A stretch of 22,707 nt of DNA from UBA11524 sp964391995 (GTDB lineage Bacteria; Bacillota; Clostridia; Christensenellales; Aristaeellaceae), in the NCBI GenBank assembly GCA_964391995.1, contig CAYMOM010000019.1, positions 1 to 22,707 of the forward strand, in the 5' to 3' direction. The position numbers and the translations under genes are program-made. Position 1 is the first letter of the stretch; every line of letters begins with the position of its first letter. This document shows, piece after piece, positions 8,801 to 14,277 of the stretch. The notes under the pieces are model-generated. The model made no database searches, was not told the DNA's origin, and worked only from the letters and a program-made list of their open reading frames with translations.

Positions 8801-10001
8801 GATGCCGGGCGTGGAGAAAGCACAGGCCGCCTGCCAGTGCGGCGGCGCTCAGGCCGGCCCGGTACAGCCCGGGTTCGGCCTGGATCACAAACAGGCGGAG
8901 AAGCCCGTGCCGGGTGTGCAGCCTTTTGCGGAGGGCGCGGATGCCCTCGTTTTCCAGCAGATACCAGCCCACATGATCCCGCAGGCCGTCCGGGTCAGCC
9001 TGGCGGCAAAGGGCCAGGGTTTGCTGCACCAGGTGCTGTTCCTCCACATGGAAAAGCCGCGCCAGCTGGGCGGCACGCTGACGGTACAGGCTGCGGCTGG
9101 GGGCGTCCATGGCGGGATAGGTGCCCGTGGGGTCCTTCTCCAGCAGCCGGTGCAGGGGGTCCTGCGGCTCCAGCAGGGCAGGCCAGTCCAGGACTTCCAG
9201 GGCGCGCAGGCAGGCCGAAAGGCGGCGGAGATGATCCGCCAGCAGGGTTTGCCGGCTGGTGAAAGCCTCGGTCACCTGCTGGGAGCTGGTGTGCTGCTGG
9301 GACAGCCTTTCCTGGATGGATGCCAGCAGGGAATCCTCCTGCAGGGCGGACAGGCGGGTCAAAAGGGCATGGGTTTCCGTAGTGGTCAGGGGGTGCCGGG
9401 CCAGCAGCTGCATGGGTTTTCTTGCCCGCCGCAGCCGATGGGCCAGCCGCTGACCCCGGCGGTATTCGCCCAGGCTCAGGCGCAGGTGCACCAGCACGGC
9501 CTCCAGCTGGCGGCACAGGGCAACTGCCAGGCACAGGGGGAAATGCAGACGCTCCTGCAGGGTCAGCCCGGCGGCAGGCTGAATTTCCCCCAGGGCAGCC
9601 AGCAGAGCATCCGCATCGGCAGCGCCGCCCAGCAGCCAATATCGCTGGCACAGGCCCATCAGCCGCGGCAGGCCGGCAGGCGCCCTGCGCAGCCTTTGCC
9701 GCAGGGAAAGCAGCACCATCAGCAGCTCCCGTCCGCTGTCCCGCAGGAAGGCAAGGGCCGGCAGCGTGCTCTTCTGGCGGAGCAGGCTGTTCAGCTGCCA
9801 GATGGGCAGGCGTCTGGGCAAACGGCGCCGCCGGGAGCTAGGCAGGGTGGCGGCAATCACCTGCAGGTGAGCCATCAGCTGGGATGCAGGCAGCGGCGCC
9901 GGCTGGGGCAGGGGGGGCGCGGGCCGGCGGGCACGCAGGCTGAAAACAACCAGCAGGCCAATGAAAAGCAGGAGAATCAAAACAACAAAAAGCTGCACCA
10001 T
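2784..10001 (-). CDS. Giant cyclic beta-1,2-glucan synthase-like membrane protein (GT84 / cyclisation / GH94 layout) with degenerate catalytic motifs
   Basis: The protein is 2405 aa; NdvB/ChvB/Cgs proteins are about 2800. The ATG at 10001 is chosen because GAAGGG lies 8 nt upstream; a GTG 6 nt earlier is too close to that site. Layout: a membrane segment at 2-22; two more near 384-425; a GT84-like region (about 440-740) with RGDWQ at 706-710; membrane helices near 747-775 and 828-865; a middle cyclisation/glycoamylase-like domain (about 880-1260) with GLSES, YGYCESLD and GHQGM. After that come a sandwich domain and a GH94-like part (about 1560-2360) with EGDMQRWWH near 2088. Expected catalytic motifs are altered. 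The GT84 DAD is DAR (582-584), the SHD before LEG is CHR (667-669), and the GH94 GDWNDG loop is absent after GLPL (2179-2182). About 70 cysteines are scattered through it. It may be a diverged synthase or an inactive scaffold. It carries its own promoter and an inverted repeat over the start. Confidence 0.85.
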   Translation of the reverse strand: MVQLFVVLILLLFIGLLVVFSLRARRPAPPLPQPAPLPASQLMAHLQVIAATLPSSRRRRLPRRLPIWQLNSLLRQKSTLPALAFLRDSGRELLMVLLSLRQRLRRAPAGLPRLMGLCQRYWLLGGAADADALLAALGEIQPAAGLTLQERLHFPLCLAVALCRQLEAVLVHLRLSLGEYRRGQRLAHRLRRARKPMQLLARHPLTTTETHALLTRLSALQEDSLLASIQERLSQQHTSSQQVTEAFTSRQTLLADHLRRLSACLRALEVLDWPALLEPQDPLHRLLEKDPTGTYPAMDAPSRSLYRQRAAQLARLFHVEEQHLVQQTLALCRQADPDGLRDHVGWYLLENEGIRALRKRLHTRHGLLRLFVIQAEPGLYRAGLSAAALAGGLCFLHARHPLWALPFFLGVWSCLTHALADALRRLHPPAPLPRMSITHLEENARVLLVLPAVLRNGTQAVQAVRRLLLARKAFTHGPVDCLLLADYEDCITQVSSGDESIVTAARMAATAADGDGGRFLYLQRRRSWDAGQHAYTGRQRRQGALESLNRLIVQGECSDAFDAASLPPSAFHRRYAYVLALDARSIPTPGSLLPLLGALTHPLNQRRHTAQGLRGCSMLLPGAAVDAAGIRSPIGLWAQPEPGCCLYRPDALWESTEGWLTPGASLCHRWLEGALSGCATDHATLFFTQPPVTLDGWLARLHRHTRGDWQLLPWLLPHVQTPDGLRRNPLSSASKYQLRQRLRRSLVPLCRLLLFLYGVLCRSLPLTLLALLAPVQTPARLVELPLQAAVQGDAILRALWRSFVTHRGLLDRQPVFASAGLSVWENWSQCLAAITLGTAALALQPVFLPGVALALAFVCFPLVHPWLDAPLSSPMPAKRMELPLLEIAQATWHFFEETVTGATHHLPPGSLQQKPWRGTAKTTTPGDMGLYLLSCLAAEELGLMDAKTLCSRVSSTMDTLCRLPLWHGLPYQTYVLDTLAPVQPAFVDSQDCGLLCACLTTLAQGLRSLLPQMPETFAGLPAQVDAFAAGMELSRLYDSQAQLFSTGFDAAKGALSPQHHSLYASQALLLSFVAVMRREVPPAHLSRLNRILVRLVRDTPYVSPHGTASDYLLPVLLLPAAPYTMMARTLRAVIRAQRRHGAEGMFGLSESGCWAFDPQLNYQRRTFGLKELALGPCSTRRVIAPYAAALCLPFAPQAAFESLMRLRSRGMLTRYGYCESLDMDPAHLPQGTEEAPVQVYATGHQGMLLCALCNALTGNALVQHFTAVPAAAAAAPLLHQRRHPAVVLPARLTHPEGLAPREAPFRRSAAPLCAPLDAHLIGSPEAMLLMSAQGLGCMRSRGVPLTRFTGDPTRVEGVQFYLRAGTEVFRLTDPALPGDTLFAEGEMRFIRTCGPVQATLTALTDPVQGTFLHMIELENLSGREHHVDIASCLAPDLQASSLVTARPEDRVLTATRQTPGQSAMTLCHALSTHAPLLGLAAETDRTAFQGRNRTLHHPAAMDAPLADGGLGVFAAPCLSFRARLRLGAKGRAAAVFVTRLMGQGEAFSLEALAPRLSDVGSLLALSRLLARTMTDALGLSQSKAAELSRLFGPLLWGDQPRQGAIGPLELSAACLDRLGLDPALPILTVMAHSAGCGALVQDAGDAAEWLALMGQEITLCVLCQGNQAAQARDRAQATLRSRRGAVLLCAQLEPGAREAIEAASRFILYEDAGTVAQQVEAQAQSVPASHACSNPEAPSLPAEALRFSTGCAGLQPETGDWVLRLEQGAAAPAPWRCLLAEEQASCLCLESGLSAAFAGCSLTQAEDDPVCTMPAECVYLSGDMGIFTPTPLPLGQGLSTRVQLSPGAACWHSLGHGLDMTLTASILPETAFACRCLRLKNMAQAEICLTLTIAARFAMGDASFASLTPMDGCVAATAPGVKVQGCLALVEGDCQARCVSPLAFHGFGQVPDLNAPEDEAGTLALLSLPLRLPAGGSQAVSWLLGACRQMDDLELLLARLRETGTSVIFREARRLWADRLNRLTIRTPEEDIDLMMNRLLPWQALTLPPRGSTMDAGHLLQCIPALLHTQPAQARALLLACARHQCTEGDMQRWWHHEQTGLRARSGDPRLLLPLMTGWYVRRTGDAAVLDASIPWLLGEDVPAGQESLCHTPPSTSQQDSLRTHCLRALTSLPLGTHGLPLTPQGESVAQGLALALAVHLFAPCAPEARSNLEDTRMQALQAIEQLGWAGSWYAGTLFQEDTPISIPCQGLAAEVLGCTERTAEALGHALQQASAPEDAAPLLPALCAMGWCQQAWALVQALNPVRRSPGNMQTHQAARLYTTVLERLLGFERRGNQVRLRPMVPPGWDSFTLTLQWGASTWHFHAGQDEPLLTCDGEHVTAGWVTLADDGRIHQVRTPLRRGS

Positions 10002-10047
10002 GGGCACATCCCTTCAACAAATGCTTTGGACTAGGATGTGCCCATGG
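9998..10047 (-). promoter_or_regulatory. 14-bp inverted repeat over the leader and start codon of the giant gene
   Basis: CCATGGGCACATCC (9998-10011) and its exact reverse complement (10034-10047) are separated by 22 nt. Allowing a one-base bulge, the arms extend to 9994-10011 and 10034-10050. The proximal arm contains the start ATG and the end of the GAAGGG ribosome-binding site; the distal arm lies at the predicted transcript start. In mRNA this would form a 14-bp stem that hides the start. As DNA it could be a paired operator, because the outer arm centres on the 12-bp palindrome TGCCCATGGGCA (10039-10050). Confidence 0.75.
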
Positions 10048-10054
10048 GCAGCGG

Positions 10055-10083
10055 ATTATCCGGCTATACTTGGCGCGGGTCAA
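10055..10083 (-). promoter_or_regulatory. sigma-A promoter for the giant gene
   Basis: On the minus strand, TTGACC (10078-10083) and GATAAT (10055-10060) are spaced by exactly 17 nt. The -35 box lies inside the last codons of the small HTH gene and the -10 box just after its stop. The predicted start near 10048 coincides with the outer edge of the inverted repeat. Confidence 0.6.
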
Positions 10084-10252
10084 GGTTCAGCTGGCGGCAG
10101 ATCAGCATCACCACATCGAAGGAAGCGCCGCCCACACCCCGGGAGAGCAGGGTCAGCAGCGTGCTGTAGGGCACGCCGGCTGCCAGGGCGAATTGGCGCA
10201 GGCTGGGGTAGCGCTGCAGAATCAGCAGGCGCAGGCGCATTTCACGGGTCAT
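10064..10252 (-). CDS. Small HTH (Cro/CI-like) DNA-binding protein
   Basis: The protein is 62 aa and starts MTREMRLRLLILQRYPSLRQ. The helix-turn-helix core is the run SLRQFALAAGVPYSTLLTLLSRG (about residues 17-39), followed by GGASFDVVMLICRQLNLDP. This matches single-domain XRE-type regulators with no effector or dimerisation domain. Its ATG overlaps the end of the DeoR-family gene by 11 bp (10242-10252), so translation is probably coupled. No separate ribosome-binding site is obvious. It ends 4 nt before the predicted -10 box of the giant gene, which makes that promoter its most obvious candidate target. That link is inference. Confidence 0.8.
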   Translation of the reverse strand: MTREMRLRLLILQRYPSLRQFALAAGVPYSTLLTLLSRGVGGASFDVVMLICRQLNLDPRQV

Positions 10253-11024
10253 GGGGCGCCTCCGCCAGGGTGACGGGCAGCCCGGCTTCCTCCAGGGCGG
10301 AAAGCTGCTCCGGGCAGGCTTCTCCATCGGTGATAAGCCCGTCAAAGGCGGCGGCATCACACACCTTCACAAAGGCATTGAAGCCAATTTTCCTGCCCGG
10401 CAGCAGCAGAATCTTCCTGCGGCTGTTGCCCAGCACGGCCCGCTGGAAGGCTGCGGTTTCGTCTGTGCCGTTGGACAGGCCGAAGTCTGCCGTCAGCCCG
10501 CCGCCGGTGAGAAAAGCCAGATCGAAATGCAGGCCGGACACAAAGGCGGTGGCCAGACTGTCCACCGTGGAGCCGTTGGGGCGCATTTTGCCGCCTGCCA
10601 GGTACACGGTCAGGTCAGGGCGGGTGCGCAGAAGCTTGGCGGTGTCCACATGGTTGATTACCACCGTGCAGGAAAGGCTTTCGGGCAGCAGGCCGGCCAT
10701 GATATACCCAAAGGAACCGCCGGGCAGGTAAACGCTGTCCCCGGGGTGAATCATGTCCACCGCCGCCTGGGCGATGGCGCGATAGTTGTCATAAACGGGC
10801 ATGAGTGCCAGCTCCCTGTCCGGGGGCGGGCACTGGGCAGCTTGCCGCGGCAGAATGGCGCCGCCGTGGGTGCGCTGGCACAGGCCGGCCTTCTCCAGGC
10901 TGCGCAGGTCACGCCGGGCAGATTCAGCCGAAATGCCGTAAGTTTCAGCAATTTCAGCAATGGTAATGGTGCCTTTCTCCTTCAGGGCCGATGCAATCTG
11001 CTGCAGGCGTTCTTCCATGAACAT
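10242..11024 (-). CDS. DeoR/GlpR-family transcriptional regulator
   Basis: The protein is 260 aa. The N-terminal DeoR-type winged helix has the segment ITIAEIAETYGISAESARRDLRSLEKAG and the following RTHGGA hallmark (about residues 20-56). The C-terminal DeoRC sensor domain (about 75-235) has GGSFGYIMAGLL, LTGGGLTADFGLSNGTDETA and FDGLITD, the fold that usually binds a phosphorylated sugar. The start ATG at 11024 is chosen because GGAGG lies 8 nt upstream; a TTG at 11039 extends the frame but overlaps that site. It probably represses itself, because a near-palindromic operator abuts its -10 box. Its ligand is not evident; the neighbouring permease and glucan-synthase-like gene make a carbohydrate signal plausible. 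Confidence 0.92.
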   Translation of the reverse strand: MFMEERLQQIASALKEKGTITIAEIAETYGISAESARRDLRSLEKAGLCQRTHGGAILPRQAAQCPPPDRELALMPVYDNYRAIAQAAVDMIHPGDSVYLPGGSFGYIMAGLLPESLSCTVVINHVDTAKLLRTRPDLTVYLAGGKMRPNGSTVDSLATAFVSGLHFDLAFLTGGGLTADFGLSNGTDETAAFQRAVLGNSRRKILLLPGRKIGFNAFVKVCDAAAFDGLITDGEACPEQLSALEEAGLPVTLAEAPHDP

Positions 11025-11049
11025 CGGATATTCCTCCAATCAAAATGAT

Positions 11050-11073
11050 GGTGCCATCGAATTCGACAGCACC
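11050..11073 (-). promoter_or_regulatory. Near-palindromic operator next to the DeoR-family promoter
   Basis: This 24-bp site has outer arms GGTGC/GCACC and a perfect inner palindrome TCGAATTCGA; only the two positions between them break symmetry on each side. It directly follows the -10 hexamer on the minus strand, so a bound repressor would block initiation. Autoregulation by the adjacent DeoR-family protein is the simplest reading. Confidence 0.7.
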
Positions 11074-11102
11074 ATTATACAACACAAACGGAAGAAAATC
11101 AA
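11074..11102 (-). promoter_or_regulatory. sigma-A promoter for the DeoR-family gene
   Basis: On the minus strand, TTGATT (11097-11102) and a perfect TATAAT (11074-11079) are spaced by exactly 17 nt. It probably drives the deoR-like and HTH genes and may read on into the giant gene. Confidence 0.75.
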
Positions 11103-11105
11103 CAC

Positions 11106-11120
11106 ATTCGGTAATCGAAT
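11106..11120 (-). promoter_or_regulatory. Second inverted repeat upstream of the DeoR-family -35 box
   Basis: ATTCG and CGAAT are separated by 5 nt and lie 3 nt upstream of the -35 box. The same half-sites make up the core of the 11050-11073 palindrome. The two centres are about 51 bp apart, near five helical turns, which would suit cooperative binding or looping. The functional role is inference. Confidence 0.4.
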
Positions 11121-11126
11121 ATGCGT

Positions 11127-12398
11127 TTAGTTTTCGCTTACCTTCTGCATGTCCCTGGGCACGCACAGGAACAGCACCAGGCCCACGACGAACATCAGCA
11201 GCACAGGCACAATGCCCAGGTACACCTGCTGGGTGGCGCCCCACACCAGGGAGAACAGCGCCGGCCCGACCACCGCGGAGAACTTGCCGAAGATGTCGAA
11301 GAAGCCAAAGAACTCGTTGGCGGACTCGGCAGGAATCAGTTTGCCAAAGTAGCTGCGGCTCAGGGCCTGTATGCCGCCCTGGGCCGTGCCCACCAGCACC
11401 GCCAGCAGGATAAATCCGCCCAGCAGCGCCGTGGTGCTGATCTGCCGCAGCGGTTCCAGCAGCAGGGCCACCAGGCATACCAGCATGTAGGTGACAATGC
11501 CGAAGAGGATCATGCTGCGGACGCTGTATTTCTTCGCCAGCTTGCCATAGGCAATGGCGCAGGGGAAGGCCACGATCTGCACCACCAGCAGGACGATGAT
11601 CAGGTCATTGCTGGCAAGGCCCATGTTCTGGCCGAAAATGGTGGCCATGTGGATAATGGTGCCCACCCCATCGATGTAGAAGAAGTACGCCAGCAGGAAC
11701 AGCAGCAGCCCTTTGCTTTTGCCAATGCGCCTGACAACGCTGCCCATGCGCTTCATGGTTTGACGAACGATGTGGCCTTCCGGCTCCACGCTGTGGGTTT
11801 GCTGCACGTTTTTCCACATGGGGATGGTGAACACCAGCCACCATACGGCGGTGATCATGAAGGAGAGCTGGCAGGCCAACTGGTTCGGGATGCCGAAGGA
11901 CTCGCCAAAGAGGATCAGCACCAGGCCCATCAGCAGCGGAATGGTGCTGCCGCCAATGTACCCCAGGCCATAGCCGTAGGTGGAAACCATGTCCATGCGG
12001 TCGGCAGTGGTTACATCCGGCAGGAAGCCATCGTAAAACACGCAGGAAGCGTTGAAGCCGATGGTGCCAAGAATGTAGAGCACCAGCATGATTTTCCAGT
12101 TGGCGGTAAAGGTCAGGGCGGCGGTGGCTGCCATGCCCATCAGGGCAAACACGGTGAACAGCTTTTTCTTGTAGCCCCGGTAATCCCCCAGGGTGCCGAA
12201 GAAGGGCGCGCACACGGCGCAGATCAGCGTGGCGATGCTGGTGGCATACCCCCACCACTGGCCTGCCAGGGCGTTGCCGCTGGTGATGGTGGAGTAGAAA
12301 TTAGGCAGGATGATGGCGGCGATGATGGCGGAGAAGGCGGAATTGGCCCAATCGTACATAATCCAGCCGCGCTCGGCCCGGGTGAACTTCTTTAGCAT
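11127..12398 (-). CDS. MFS transporter, UMF1 / Atg22-like family
   Basis: The protein is 423 aa with about 12 hydrophobic segments. The N-terminal ERGWIMYDWANSAFS motif is the hallmark of the UMF1 (unknown major facilitator 1) family related to yeast Atg22. Also seen are FFGTLGDYRGYKKK in the first cytoplasmic loop (MFS motif A position) and GTAQGGIQALSRSYFGKLIP in the second half, a typical UMF1 segment. The ATG at 12398 is preferred because GGAG lies 8 nt upstream; the ATG 6 nt earlier is only 2 nt from it. The substrate is unknown; yeast Atg22 exports amino acids from the vacuole. It follows oligoendopeptidase F by 30 nt, so the two are likely co-transcribed. A peptide or amino-acid link would fit but is inference. 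Confidence 0.9.
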   Translation of the reverse strand: MLKKFTRAERGWIMYDWANSAFSAIIAAIILPNFYSTITSGNALAGQWWGYATSIATLICAVCAPFFGTLGDYRGYKKKLFTVFALMGMAATAALTFTANWKIMLVLYILGTIGFNASCVFYDGFLPDVTTADRMDMVSTYGYGLGYIGGSTIPLLMGLVLILFGESFGIPNQLACQLSFMITAVWWLVFTIPMWKNVQQTHSVEPEGHIVRQTMKRMGSVVRRIGKSKGLLLFLLAYFFYIDGVGTIIHMATIFGQNMGLASNDLIIVLLVVQIVAFPCAIAYGKLAKKYSVRSMILFGIVTYMLVCLVALLLEPLRQISTTALLGGFILLAVLVGTAQGGIQALSRSYFGKLIPAESANEFFGFFDIFGKFSAVVGPALFSLVWGATQQVYLGIVPVLLMFVVGLVLFLCVPRDMQKVSEN

Positions 12399-12428
12399 GG
12401 ACATGGCTCCTTTCCGTGGACGGGTGGG

Positions 12429-14216
12429 TTACAGCACAGCCTTGAACTTCTCCAGCGTATCCTTGAAGACACCCATGGCCTTGCGCAGGGGTTCGGGGCT
12501 GGACATGTCGATGCCGGCCAGCTTCAGGGCCTCAATGGGCGGCACGCTGCTGCCGGCGGAAAGGAACTTGCGGTAGTCCTTCACGGCGCTTTCCCCCTCG
12601 GTGAGGATACGCTCGCTCAGGCTGACGGCGGCGCACAGGCCGGTGGCGTACACATACACATAGAAGGAGCGGTAGAAGTGGGGGATGCGCATCCACTCGT
12701 TGGCGATGACCTCATCCACATGGCAGGCGCTGCCGTAGTACTGCTGGTTCAGCTCGTAATACGCCTTGGACAGGGAGTCCTTGGTCAGGGGCTGGCCCTT
12801 GGCAGCCATGTCGTGGCTGATGCGCTCAAACTCGGCAAACATGGTCTGGCGGAAGCAAGTGGTGCGGAACTGCTCCAGGAAGTGGTTCAGCAGGTAGGCC
12901 TGGGCCTTTCTGTCCGTCAGGGTGGAAAGCAGGTGGCGCATCATCACCGCCTCGTTGCAGGTGGAGGCAACCTCCGCCACAAACAGGCTGTAGTCCGCCT
13001 TAGGCGCAGGCTGGGTGATGTTGCTGAAATAGCTGTGCATGGAGTGTCCCAGCTCGTGGGCGATGGTGAAGGCGGAATCCAGGTTGTTGTTGTGGTTCAG
13101 CAGCACATAGGGGTGCACCTTGGCCAGGCCGCCGGCGGAGAAGGCGCCGGAGGACTTGTTCTCGCTGGGAAACACATCGATCCAGCCGCCGTCCCGGGCC
13201 TCGATCAGTTTGGCAATGTAGTCCTCGCCCATGGGCTTTAGGCCTTCCAGCACCAGGTCGAAGGCTTTCTCGTAGGGCATATCCATGTGGAAGTCAGCCA
13301 CCATGGGGCAGTACAGGTCGTACATGTGCAATTCGTCCAGGCCCAGCACCTTTTTGCGCAGCTCCAGGTATTCGTTCAGCGTGGGCAGGGACTCGTGAAT
13401 GACGGCAATCAGGTTGTCATACACCGCCTGGGGAATCTGCAAAGGTTCCATCTTGGCGGCCAGGGCGGAGGAATAATTCCTTGCGGCGGCCTGGAAGGTG
13501 TCGTTCTTCACCGAGCCGGCATAGGTGGCGGCAATGGTGTTGCCAAACTTGCCATAGGTGCCCATGATGCCCTCAAAGGCCTGGCGGCGAACATCGCGGC
13601 TGTCGCTGTGGATGAAGGCGGAGTAGTTGCCCTCGGTCAGCTCCTGGGTGGTGCCGTCGGGCAGGGTGATGGTGGGGAACTTCATGTCCACATCGGTAAG
13701 CATGGAGAAAATGGTGTTGGGCGCACCGGACACCTCGCCCATCATGGCCAGCAGGCGCTCCTGCTCCTTGGGCAGGGCGTGGGCCTTGTCCCGCAGGAGG
13801 TCACCCAGGAAAACGGAGTAATCCGCCATATCCGGGTCGTTCATCATGTCGGTCAGGATGCTTTCGTCCAGGGCCAGCAGCTCGGGCTGCATGAAGGCTG
13901 CGGCAGTGCCGGCCTGCACCGCCAGGGCACGGGAACGGTCGCTCATGGCCTGGGCGGCAGGATCGCCGTTGTCGGTTTCCTTGTTCAGGAAGGCGTACTC
14001 GATCACGGGGGTCAGCTCTTCCACCAGGGCGAAATAGGCCCGGATCACCTGGCGGGGATTTTCCGCCACCTTGCCGTCATAGGCGGCGAAGGCGGCAATG
14101 CTATCCTTGACCTTGGCATAGGCGGCCTCCCAGTCCTGTAGGGTGGGAAAAATGTGGGAAAGGTTCCACTTGTACTTGTCGGCAATGTCGCTGCGCTTGC
14201 GGAGCTTTTCGGACAT
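12429..14216 (-). CDS. pepF: Oligoendopeptidase F (M3B metallopeptidase)
   Basis: The protein is 595 aa, the usual length for PepF, a cytoplasmic zinc peptidase that cleaves short peptides. The zinc motif HELGH is at residues 387-391 within FTIAHELGHSMHSYFS. The third ligand is probably Glu415 in LFVAEVASTCNEA, the standard M3B spacing. The N-terminus MSEKLRKRSDIADKYKWNLSHIFPT matches the family opening. No signal peptide is seen. The ATG at 14216 has AAGGAA 6 nt upstream. A sigma-A promoter lies between it and topB. It leads an apparent two-gene unit with the UMF1 permease. Confidence 0.96.
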   Translation of the reverse strand: MSEKLRKRSDIADKYKWNLSHIFPTLQDWEAAYAKVKDSIAAFAAYDGKVAENPRQVIRAYFALVEELTPVIEYAFLNKETDNGDPAAQAMSDRSRALAVQAGTAAAFMQPELLALDESILTDMMNDPDMADYSVFLGDLLRDKAHALPKEQERLLAMMGEVSGAPNTIFSMLTDVDMKFPTITLPDGTTQELTEGNYSAFIHSDSRDVRRQAFEGIMGTYGKFGNTIAATYAGSVKNDTFQAAARNYSSALAAKMEPLQIPQAVYDNLIAVIHESLPTLNEYLELRKKVLGLDELHMYDLYCPMVADFHMDMPYEKAFDLVLEGLKPMGEDYIAKLIEARDGGWIDVFPSENKSSGAFSAGGLAKVHPYVLLNHNNNLDSAFTIAHELGHSMHSYFSNITQPAPKADYSLFVAEVASTCNEAVMMRHLLSTLTDRKAQAYLLNHFLEQFRTTCFRQTMFAEFERISHDMAAKGQPLTKDSLSKAYYELNQQYYGSACHVDEVIANEWMRIPHFYRSFYVYVYATGLCAAVSLSERILTEGESAVKDYRKFLSAGSSVPPIEALKLAGIDMSSPEPLRKAMGVFKDTLEKFKAVL

Positions 14217-14246
14217 GATGGATTCCTTCTTTCTATGTTTTGTTTA

Positions 14247-14275
14247 ATTGTAACCCATTGATGATGGAAAAGCAA
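14247..14275 (-). promoter_or_regulatory. sigma-A promoter for pepF
   Basis: On the minus strand, TTGCTT (14270-14275) and TACAAT (14247-14252) are spaced by exactly 17 nt, in the 61-nt AT-rich gap after the topB stop codon. Confidence 0.65.
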
Positions 14276-14277
14276 GG

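Noticed and set aside
3468..10034. Long plus-strand open frames (807 and 1329 codons) opposite the giant gene
   Set aside because: They are antisense shadows in GC-rich DNA: low-complexity Gly/Gln/Ala/His composition, no recognisable domain, and no ribosome-binding site, while the minus strand carries clear family motifs over the whole length.
11121..12395. Plus-strand 424-codon frame opposite the MFS gene
   Set aside because: Antisense shadow with His/Gln-rich low-complexity translation; the minus strand encodes a clear UMF1 permease.
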